From contig MU128918.1 of NCBI GenBank assembly GCA_014904985.1, positions 339,509-403,508 of the forward strand: a stretch of 64,000 nt of DNA, read 5' to 3'. This document shows, piece after piece, positions 55,100-64,000 of this stretch. This stretch comes from Hydnum rufescens UP504 (taxonomy: Eukaryota > Basidiomycota > Agaricomycetes > Cantharellales > Hydnaceae). The translations under genes were made by a program, and so were the position numbers. Positions within the stretch are counted from its first letter, which is position 1. The number at the start of each line of letters is the position of its first letter. The notes under the pieces are model-generated. The model made no database searches. It was not told where the DNA came from and worked only from the letters and a program-made list of their open reading frames with translations.

Positions 55100-55873
55100 T
55101 GTCAGGGAAACACTGCCATCGAAGCCACAAACAGAAAGAGGAAAGAGATTAATTAACCACACACTATTGCAGTGGGAATCCTGAGTATACACCACACAAG
55201 CAAGGGACACACAAGTCTCACACCTATCACAGTGGGAATCCTGAGAGATCGAAACTGGTGATCCCCCAACTGTGAAGGGCTATAAGTACTACTTCCTGCA
55301 CACAGCCACCACAGCCTCCACACCCACCATCACTAAGCCTCACTAAGCTGACACAGCTGTGTTACAAATCCTGTGTGCACCTCCACATGGCTATGCCCTA
55401 ACTTCCATATGCATCCCCCTTAGCATATATACTTCCATGGCAGTGTATGCCTGGGTACTCCAAAGGTGTCAAAGGAGTTGAAGGACCATAGTGATGCCAA
55501 GGGAGTAAGGATTGGGATGGGTGGTGCAGGTTCAGGGACTGGGGGTGGAGTAGGAGGGGGAGGAGGAGTCTGGATTGGCAACTGCATGGACTCATGCGGG
55601 GAGTGAGGGAATGACAGGTGCCGACAAGGGTGCCAATGCTGCCACTGGTTGACTACCCAGCCCATAGCTTGCCAGTCGAGACCCAAGAGAATGAGGGCAA
55701 TAATAATAAGAGAAATGCCAATAATGGCAAGGATGACAATAACCCCCTGACTGAATGGAGGGAGTGAGACAAGAGCATTTGAAGAAGTAGGCACCATATG
55801 ATAGAGTCAACAAGGAATGATACTCTGACAGGTAAGTCCACAAGCAGAAGCAAATGTCAATTTGATCCTGACA
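55100..55873 (-). repeat. 3' LTR of G2
   Basis: 774 bp, TGTCAGGGAAAC ... GATCCTGACA (plus strand), with inverted ends TGTCAGG/CCTGACA. Compared with the 5' LTR it has an extra ~60-bp segment near 55185-55245 and lacks a ~50-bp segment near 61384. The minus-strand purine tract AAAAGGGGGGTGA (55874-55886) lies just upstream, and the Pol stop codon (55857-55859) lies inside the LTR. Confidence 0.92.
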
Positions 55874-58800
55874 TCACCCCCCTTTTAGGACTTGGTGTCA
55901 TGATGAGTTTTCTTTGAGTCCAGTCAAATAAAGCATGTTGAGGGACCTCAGTAAAATTTTTGAAGCATGTGAAAGGCAGGGTATCCCAGATAGCAGTTGC
56001 AATACAACATGGGGAGTTGGGATGGAGGTGGTGGAAGTCATCAAGCAGCCATTGAGAGTTGGCAAGGTTCAATTCTGGTTCCCAACTGTTTTCCTCAGGG
56101 CCATAGCCCTTCCATTTAATGAGGTATTTCAGTTTTGTATGATACAGACAACTGTCCAAGATTGTCTCAACCTCATATTTGGTGTCACCTTTGGCCATAA
56201 TGACTGGTTTGGGTACTGGGGGTTGGTGTCACTCAGGAATACAATCAGGTAAGAATGGGTGGAGTTTGCTGACATGGAAAACTGGGTGGACCTGTTGGAA
56301 GTTCCAGGTGAGCTTTAGCCGATAGGCTGAAGGTGAGATGATTTTGTCAATGGGAAAGGGACCAAACCACTTGTCATCAAACTTCTTGGTAGGGTGTGTT
56401 GTTGTAATGTTTTTGGCATCAAGCCAAACTTTATCTCCTTTTTCATAACTGGGTGCAGTTTGTTGGTGAGCATCATAGATGTGTGCCATGTCATTTGCTG
56501 CCTGGTGAAGGGCAGATTTGGCTTCTTCTGTGGCCTGCTTCATGCACTTCACAAACTCATCAACAGCCTCCAGGCAGGTTTCCCAAGTAGGCTCTGTGCC
56601 CAGGTGTGGGTGTTGGCCAGTATCAAGTTCAAAAGGAGAGTGTCAGGTGGCAGAGTGAATGCAATTATTGTAGGTGAACTCTGCTAATGCCATCCAATCA
56701 AACCAATCATCCTGCCTCTCATTGACAAAGAGGCATAGATATTGTTTGATTTCCTGGTTAACTTGCTCTGTCTGACCATCAGTTTGAGGGTGATATGCTG
56801 TAGACAGGGAAGTGTGAATGCCAAGGAGATGATTGAGTTCCTTCATAAAGGAGGATGCAAACTGGGGTCCCTGATCACTGATAATCTCTTCAGATAAGCC
56901 ATGATGCTTCCAAATGTGGTCACGATAGAGTCGAGCCAGTCCCACAGAGTCAACTTCATCTGTAGTGGGGATTGCATGCATTCATTTTGATAGGTGATCA
57001 ACCACTACCCAAATTGCATTATAGCCCTGACTGGGTGGGAGGCCTGTGATGACATCTGTGGTGACAACTTGCCATCAATGGTCTGGAACCCAGTTAGGTT
57101 GGAGTTTTCCCAAAGGCATGGTGGGGAATGTCTTAGTGCGATTGCATCTGTCACACCCCCATACATAGTCAGCAATGTATCGTGTGATCCCTGGCCACCA
57201 GTAATTGTGAGTGACGAGTTCAACTGTCCTCCATTGACCAGGGTGTCCTGCAACAGGAGTGTCATGATGAGCCTTGACAATATCATGATGCAACTTTGAA
57301 TTGCATGGGACATAGACTTTTCCCTGGAGGATAAGCCCATCAGATTCAACCCAATCATCCTCCTTAGATCCATCCAGATCCCTTAGTGCCTTGGCCACTG
57401 ACTCATCTAGATCTTTTGAGTCATAGATCCTCCTCTAGAAATCAGCCCCAAGGCCGTGTATGGGCAAGCTTTCTGTTGCTTTAATATGGAAGAGCTTGGG
57501 TGGGAGGAGGGTCTGATTCTGGTTGTCTCCCTCTCCATGATGATGATCAGCTTGGTGAGATAAGGCATTGGGTTTAGTAGAACTTTTCCCAGGGTGGTGG
57601 GTGATGTGGAACTCAAAACAGGATAAGAACAAGGACCAGTGTGCCTGTCACCAATTGAGAGATTGGGCCATCATGAAATAGACAAGATTGCAGTGATCAG
57701 TCAATATTTCTACCAGATGTGCAGCTCCCTCAAGGAGGTGTCAAAATTCTTGTAAGCCATGGATGATTGCCAACAGCTCTTTGTCATGAATTTTGTAATT
57801 GCATTCCAGATCATTGAGGCTTTTAGAAATAAACCCCACTGGGTGCCACTTGTCATCATCCCTCAGCTGGGAGAGGACAACTCCTGTAGCAAAATCAGAG
57901 CTGTCTGCTTCCAGGCAGTATGGTCAATCAGCATCAGGATGCACCAGAATGGGCATTGAGGTGATGGCTGTCTTTAGCTGATCAAAAGCCCTCTGTTGAT
58001 CCTCTGCCCACTTCCATGGTGCATCTTTCCAAGTGAGTTGGTGAAGGGGATGGGCAATATGTGAGAAATTTTCAATGAAGCATCAGTAAAAGTTAACAAA
58101 GCCAAGGAATGATTGAACCTCTTTGACTGTTGTAGGAGAGGGCCACTCCTGAACTCCAGCAACTTTAACCAGATCCATTCCAACTTGTCCTGGGGATAGG
58201 ATGAGTCCAAGATACTCCACAGTTGCAGCTCCAAAGGTGCACTTCTCACCCTTGAGGAACAGATGATTTTCTCACAGGATTTGGAGGACCTTTTGGACTA
58301 CCTCATAGTGTTGTGCAAGTGTTTCAGTAAAAACCAGAATATCATCCATATACACAGCTACCACTCCTTCTGCAACAAGATCTTTGAAGAGGTGATTCAT
58401 CATGGTTTGAAAAGTGGCAGGGCTATTAGTCAGCCCAAAGAACATGACAAGTGGTTCAAAGAGTCCTCAGTTGGTGCGGAATGCTGCCTTCCATTCATCT
58501 CCTTCACACATCCAAATATTGTTGTAGCCCCATCACACATCCAACTTGGTGAAGAACTTGGCCCAAGTAACTCGATTTAAGATGTCTGTCACCAAGGGGA
58601 GAGGATAAGCATATTTCAATGTAGCAGCATTGAGATTCTGATAATCCTCGACAAAGCATAGGCCTCCATCCTTCTTCTTAACAAAGAAGACAGGGGCAGC
58701 TATGGGTGACTTGGATGGGCAGATTCATCCCATCTCCAGGTGCTCTTTCGAGAAGGCATCCATCTCTTGCTGCTCATTGGGGGATAATGGGTATAATTTC

Positions 58801-59976
58801 ACCCCAGTGTGCTTGATGTCCTCTTTTAGCTCAATAGTGTGGTCCCAGGGACAACATGGGGGAAGGTGATCAAAGGATTCCTTTGCAAAGACATCATGGA
58901 AGTCATGGTATTGTTTAGGCACCATTTCTTCAAAGGGACACTTCTTAAAGGTCTTCTTATGCTGCTCAATGGCAAGGCAGGTAGATATAGATTCAGTTGC
59001 AGAGATACTCTCTTCAGGGTGGATGAAGACTACAAAGACACAATCTTCCCTGCATACATCTTCCTGATCATCACCATGTGGGCTCTCACCTGTTTTTGTT
59101 GATAGAACAGCCAGACTTAGCTTTTCTATTGAAGAGGGAGATGAGAGTGTAGCCTGGTCAGGTGAAGACAATGGGGAAGAGTGATGGGGTGGAAATTTTC
59201 TATCACCCTTGTGATCCCCCTCAGACCTTAACTGTTGGTGTACACCCTGGAGATGCCCATCTCCCGCTTTTGCCTGGAGGGACTGACTGGGAAAAGATAG
59301 GATAGGGTCTCCTTGGCAACTGCATGACAAGAGAGGATCAGGTGGGGATACAGATTCAGAGAGGTCAAGGCTTTGTTCAGAGTGTTCCTTTGCTAAGACA
59401 ATGTGGACACATTGCAACCCACATCCGTCAGGACACCTTGTCATGGCTACCTTACCCATTGACCAGTTGATCTCAGGGTTATGATGAACAAGCCAGGTGT
59501 GCCCTATGATAAGGGGAACCTGTCCAGGCTAGTCACAGCAAATGTACTTTTCTCTGAATGGTCGCCAAAGCACATCAGGAGGTCAACTTCTTCTCAAACA
59601 GAGCCAGCATTGTTAAGGGTGCTATGAATGTTGTAAAGCGGAATCAGCCATGGAAGTTGCCAAGTGGTAAGATTTTTGGCCTTGACAAACTCCTGATTGA
59701 TGAACATCCCTGTCACTCCAGAATCAAGCAGGGCATCAACTGCCATAGGTTGGCCACTGTCTAGAGTCTGTAGATGGACCTTTAGCTCAGTAGCTCAGTG
59801 AAGGTGTGTGGAATAGATATAAAGTGGTGGGCTTGTGGATAATGACACGTCTTCTCTTTCATGTAGGCCATCAATGTCAATGTGATCCAACATATCCATT
59901 GTGGGTCCTACTGTACAAGTTTAAAGAAGAGAAAATCAGTTTGTTGAACAGGGTGTGTCTTTCACTGTTGACATCT
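55857..59976 (-). pseudogene. G2 Pol: protease, RT, RNase H, integrase, chromodomain
   Basis: Reads from about 59970 downward. Protease LLDSGVTGM near 59725; RT entry KEHLEMG near 58730; RT catalytic YMDD at 58352-58341; RNase H around DHCNLVYF (57700) with HHPGKSSTKPNALS near 57600; integrase zinc region HHDTPVAGHPGQW and CDRCNRTK (57150-57260), DVITGLP near 57050, SDQGPQF near 56880, HPQTDGQTEQVNQ near 56790; chromodomain EVETILDS ... YLIKWKGYGPEENSW near 56080-56170. The gene is cut by several in-frame stops (for example 56641, 56982, 57074) and frameshifts; most stops read TGA. The chromodomain segment itself (55857-56198) is open. The C-terminus overlaps the 3' LTR by 17 bp. Confidence 0.88.
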
Positions 59977-61158
59977 TTAAAAATCCTTGGCCACACCCTC
60001 ATTTCCATCCTCAGCAGGTTTGGGTGCCAGAGTAGCACAGACTTTCTCTATTGCTTCCTCCATCTGCTCAGATGACAGAGCACCTTGAACTGAACAAGAG
60101 TGTGGGGGTTCAGGACAGTCTCTGGCAATGTGACTGGGTTTGTTACAATTCCAGCACAGACCAGCAACTCGGCAAGGGTTATTCTGATGATGATTGGAGT
60201 CTATGTCCATAGGTTCATGAGTGAAGGAGGAAGGTGCAGCAGCAGCAGGACAGAAAGGGGTTGGAGTAGTTTGAGAAGCAGTGGTGGGAGGGAGGAATGG
60301 TTGAATTGTTCCTGGATGATTGTCCTGGCGAGGGTTGATTGGAGAGAAGGAGTGCTGTTCATTAAAGCAATGCCACAACTTATCAATGTGAGTGGCCTTG
60401 TCCTTCCATTCTCAAAGGGACATAGGGAGGGTGTCAAGGTGTATCTTCTCGACCAGGCTATGGAGCAGTCCATGCTCATAAGCATCCATCAAGGCTCCAA
60501 CATTAAAGCCTGTCTTCCTGGAGATGGCCTCAAAGGCCATTGTATACTCCTCAGCTGTCATCCCTCGAGTCATCTTCAAGGTATGAAGTCGCTGACAGGC
60601 ATGAGCCTCTCAGTCTGCATCACCAAAGGCTGCCTCAAAGCAGGTGCAAAAGGTTTCCCAATCAGGGAAGGGAGAATTGCCATCAAGGATAGCACATGTG
60701 TAGTTGGAAGCCCAGTCACCAGCACTGCCTCCTTGCATGTAGGAGAGGGTGTAGAGGATCTTTTTCTGATCATTAGGAAAGGAGTTGGGTTGAATAGTGA
60801 TGTTAAGTTTCAGAGTGCAGAGGAAGGGATCAGCCTTCTTTTGATCACCACCAAAGACCTCTGGATCAGCTGCCTTTGGGGGACATGCAGAGATGGAAGG
60901 AGTAGTGGCAGGAGCAGGAGGAACTTCAACAACAGGAGCAGGGAGGTTCTCAACAACAGCCTTGGTGATCACCTTGACTTCAGCCATCAGGGCTTCATGA
61001 GAAGAGGCATCAGTCTGAAGGTGAGTCACTAGGTTCTGGAGTATAGTGTTCTGTTGCTCCAGCTGCTCATACTGTTGTTGTTGTGCCTCCATCATTTGAT
61101 GAAGGCCTACTCCAGCAGCACCAAAGATGGAGAAGGCATCAGCAGGGATTTTGTCCAT
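59977..61158 (-). pseudogene. G2 Gag, two stops
   Basis: Start chosen at ATG 61158-61156 (MDKIPADAF), the first ATG in the frame after the LTR. An N-terminal Gln-rich coiled-coil-like stretch (MMEAQQQQYEQLEQQN) precedes a Pro-rich linker and the Gag core DPEVFGGDQKKADPFL ... ILYTLSYMQGGSAGDW near 60850-60700. A CCHC zinc knuckle CWNCNKPSHIARDC lies at 60152-60111. The reading continues through a TGA near 60610 and another stop near 60410; otherwise it is nearly intact. The last residues run to 59977, and protease follows on the same strand. Confidence 0.82.
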
Positions 61159-61207
61159 GAGGAGAGGTAGAAGGGATAAGGAAGATGTTTGTGGGGTCAA
61201 GGAGATG

Positions 61208-61218
61208 AGTTTCAATCT
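61208..61218 (-). promoter_or_regulatory. Self-primer binding site of G2
   Basis: Two bases inside the 5' LTR the minus strand reads AGATTGAAACT. It is complementary over 11 bases to AGTTTCAATCT, which starts at 61317 on the same strand inside the LTR. No TGG-type tRNA site is present here. This is the Tf1/sushi layout. Confidence 0.65.
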
Positions 61219-61220
61219 TC

Positions 61221-61992
61221 TGTCAGGGAAACACTGCCATCAAAGCCACAAACAGAAAGAGGAAAGAGATTAATTAACCACACACTATTGCAGTGGGAAT
61301 CCTGAGAGATTGAAACTGGTCATCCCCCAACTGTGAAGGGCTATAAGTACTACTTCCTGCACACAGCCACCACAGCCTCCACAGCCCATCAAGATGATAC
61401 ATCCCCATCACAGACACAGCCCATCAATCAGCCTCCACACCCACCATCACTAAGCCTCACTAAGCTGACACAGCCATGTTACAAATCCTGTGCACACCTC
61501 CACATGGCTATGCCCTAACTTCCATATGCATCCCCTTAGCATATATACTTCCATGGCAGTGTATGCCTGGGTACTCCAAAAAAGTCAAAGGAGTCAAAGG
61601 ACTGTAGTGATGCCAAGGGAGTAGGGATTGGGATAGGTGGTGCAGGTTCAGGGACTGGGGGTGGAGTAGGAGGGGGATGAGGAGTCTGGATTGGCAACTG
61701 CATGGACTCACATAGGGAGTGAGGGAACAACAGGTGCTGACAAGGGTGCCAATGCTGCCACTGGTTGACTACCCAGCCCATAACTCACTGGTTGAGGCCC
61801 GAGAGAACAAGGGCAATAATAATAAGAGAAATGCCAATAATGGCAAGGATGACAATAACCCCCTGACTGAATGGAGGGAGAGAGGAGACAAGAGCATTTC
61901 AAGAAGTAGGTGCCATATGATAGAGTTGATGAGGAATGATACTCTGACAGGTAAGTCCACAAGCAGAAGCAAATGTCAATTTGATCCTGACA
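61221..61992 (-). repeat. 5' LTR of G2 with TATA box and start site
   Basis: 772 bp. On the minus strand TATAG (61345-61341) lies 28 nt upstream of A61317, where the 11-base sequence complementary to the primer site begins, so transcription starting there would give an RNA whose 5' end can pair with the site next to the LTR. The right flank is GGTGC (61993-61997). Confidence 0.85.
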
Positions 61993-61997
61993 GGTGC

Positions 61998-63204
61998 CTT
62001 CATCTCACAAATCCACTCAGCCACACTATCACCAAAATATTCCCATTCATCTAATCAGGTTGCTGCCTCCACCTCAATATAAAGTAAGCTGCCAACATTT
62101 AAACCAAGTGGGTGGGTAAATTTCACTGTTGCTTGGACCCCACAGATTTGTCATAGCACCCAGTATGGCTTCATGGCTATCTCCAATATTTCAACTTTGA
62201 CATATTACATGCAATGTTGTTACAGCCCATCACCTATGCCTCCAGCTTCTGGTCTCCACTTAAGGGGAAAATCCTGGCAGAGATAAGGATTGATCCCAAT
62301 GTCATGGGAGGACATCACTTTGATACATGTATGTACATGATGGCTATAATGGTGTATATTCATCAATGATCCCTGCAAGTCTGCTTGCAATATTGGATAC
62401 ACCATGTCCTTGCAAATCACCATCATCCCTGATTTGAGCCTGGATAGAGCTAGCAGTATACTCTGTGTCATGTGCATTAGGTGGATCTGCACTCCTCCCA
62501 CCTCAAATCCAAATGATGACCACTAGTTTAACAAGCCAAGATAAGCAATCTCCTGTGCACTTAGAATCAATCTCAACACTGACAACAAAGAAACACCAGA
62601 TATTGAATGTTGGGCTTGGGGATAGACAGGTTATGCTGGAATGAATGCTTAGATTTCATGAAGCCAGGAAATTAAGGAAAACATAAACTGACCAACACTT
62701 TGAGGAGGGGCACACTGGCCTTGATCCCCTGCAGGTTTGAGCACCTAATGAAACCTAGGTGAGATAGGGGTAAGGTTTGAAGTGTACAAGGACAATATTT
62801 ACCAGACAGAATTAAGGCAAGCAATGAATGAGATTGCAATTGTACAGAATCATGTGGCTTTGGCACATTAGATGTACTTACATCATCCTGTGGAAAATAC
62901 AATTGTCATGAGGGCAGTTGGGAAATAGAATATGATTCCATTGTGTAGATCTAGGAACTCACAAGCTACATTCCAAATGGCAGCAAAATGTTTATGAGCC
63001 AGGGACCATAAAATGAGGAGTAAGAGGTGTGGACTCACATCCTATGGGGTAGTACATACCACCAAGGAAGAGATCAGGGAGAGAGAAATAATAAAAGGGT
63101 GGGAGGTGTGCACTAACCATCTATGGGGACAAAACCCCCAAGAGGGACATCAGCAAACAATTATGTATTGAAGTCTAAGACATCTGGACTCACAGACTGG
63201 ATTG
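61998..63204. other. Unassigned flank of G2
   Basis: No coding frame with known motifs. Minus-strand frames at 62220-62501 and 62672-62902 lack recognisable domains. From about 62996 degenerate relatives of the 76-bp satellite unit appear (GACTCACATCCTATGGGG, CCACCAAG). Otherwise featureless. Confidence 0.3.
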
Positions 63205-63935
63205 TCAATGCCACCACAAGAGGAATGAGCAAGGCATGATGCATTAAATTTCAAGACATCTGGACCTACTTCCTACATTGTCAATGCCATCAAAAGATGG
63301 ATCAGTGAGGATGGCAGATCAAAACTCTATGAGATTTCAACTTACAACCTATAGTGTGAATGCCACCAAAAGATGAATCAGCAAGGCACAATGCATTGAA
63401 TTCTAAAACATCCAGACTTACACCCTATGTTGTCAATGCCACCAAAAGATGAATCAGCAAGGGGCAATGCATTGAATTCTAAGACATCCAGACTTACAGC
63501 CTATGTTGTGAATGCCACCAAAAGATGACTCAGCAAGGCACAATCCATTGAATTGTGAGACATGCAGACTGACAGCCTATGTTGTGAATGCCACCAAAAG
63601 ATGCATCAGCAAGGCACAATACATTGAATTCTAAGATATCCAGACTTACAAACTATGTTGTGAATGCCACCAAAAGATGAATCAGCAAGGCACAATGTAT
63701 TGAATTCTAAGATATCCAGACTTACAGGCTATGTTGTGAATGCCACCAAAAGATGAATCAGCAAGGCACAATCCATTGAATTCAAAGACATCCAGATGTA
63801 CAAACTATGTTGTGAATGCCACCAAAAGATGAATCAGCAAGGCACAATGCATTGAGTTCAAAGACATCCAGACTTACAAGCTAGTTGAATGCACCAAAAA
63901 TGAATCAGCAAGGCACAATGCATTGGAATGCAGGC
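63205..63935 (+). repeat. Satellite with 76-bp period
   Basis: The landmark T(C/G)AATGCCACC starts at 63205, 63281, 63357, 63433, 63509, 63585, 63661, 63737 and 63813, an exact 76-bp step each time, then at 63886 (73). Units read ATGCCACCAAAAGATGAATC, AGCAAGGCACAATGCATTGA and CATCCAGACTTACA in turn. Divergence is higher at the left end, as expected at the edge of an array. No spacers, so not CRISPR. Confidence 0.9.
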
Positions 63936-64000
63936 AGTGTCAGTCATATTGACACTTGCTTTTTCTAGGAGCTGATACGATGGTGGCGAGACTTAACATA

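Larger units (their letters stand above)
55100..61992 (-). mobile_element. Full-length Ty3/gypsy chromovirus, decayed (G2)
   Basis: 6,893 bp with LTRs of 774 bp (left) and 772 bp (right), a perfect 5-bp duplication GGTGC (55095-55099 and 61993-61997), and on the minus strand Gag, protease, RT, RNase H, integrase and chromodomain in gypsy order. Multiple stops and frameshifts, and LTRs that differ by indels and substitutions, show it is old compared with copia-1. The primer site and promoter fit Tf1-type self-priming. Confidence 0.93.

Noticed and set aside
63205..63935. CRISPR array
   Set aside because: The 76-bp units are contiguous and diverge gradually; there are no unique spacers, and the organism is eukaryotic.

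Overview
The window looks like a transposon graveyard from a filamentous fungus, most likely a TE-rich basidiomycete (Agaricomycetes). The reasons are the families present (Ty1/copia, chromodomain Ty3/gypsy, hAT with a BED finger, an RNase H-bearing non-LTR element), introns of 50-120 nt with GTATGT/GTAAGT donors and CTAAC-type branch sites, and pervasive loss of CpG. The species cannot be named from the sequence. I found no complete host gene, rRNA or CRISPR array. Coding potential is almost entirely mobile-element protein, mostly decayed. Family assignments rest on motifs recognised by eye; no database was searched.

Layout. 1-745: unidentified CpG-containing segment. 755-9382: old, decayed hAT transposon (minus), cut at one end by LTR fragments and interrupted by a young copia element (copia-1, 1478-6291: 269-bp LTRs with one mismatch, TSD ACTTA). 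9383-15960: LTR fragments, a solitary 'hairpin-intron' unit (9564-9697), a fragment of a foldback family and two solo LTRs. 15977-18368: 3' part of a LINE, ended by the 5' LTR of a second, decayed copia (copia-2, 18369-22383). 22384-24274: a 1.4-kb LTR-like repeat and filler. 24275-41643: large composite Ty3/gypsy element (G1) whose reverse transcriptase core is missing. In its place are a 4.2-kb giant palindrome (FB1), a host gene fragment resembling MCM10, and a second copy of the 1.4-kb repeat. G1 also carries an 8-bp-TSD hAT-type MITE in its integrase and an unusual extra ORF after the chromodomain. 41645-46020: MITE fragment, minisatellite and a second palindromic foldback (FB2) with a younger 1-kb insertion. 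46315-49535: mirrored array of hairpin-bearing exon/intron-like units. 49900-54794: unidentified internal regions, each followed by a polypurine tract and an LTR. 55100-61992: full-length Ty3/gypsy chromovirus (G2, minus, TSD GGTGC). 63205-63935: satellite with an almost exact 76-bp period.

How it fits together. Nesting order gives relative ages: hAT is older than copia-1, LINE is older than copia-2, and G1 is older than its MITE. Both copia elements have a primer site matching the anticodon half of initiator tRNA-Met, the arrangement of Drosophila copia. G2 instead shows the layout of Tf1-type self-priming. In copia-2 the whole 3.5-kb frame lacks frameshifts and is closed only by stops explicable as C-to-T changes, nearly all TGA, which fits methylation-driven decay.

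The most unusual content is the mirrored array of 'exonic hairpin - GT donor - intronic hairpin - branch site - AG acceptor' units, with a matching solitary unit 37 kb away. I do not recognise this as any described family.
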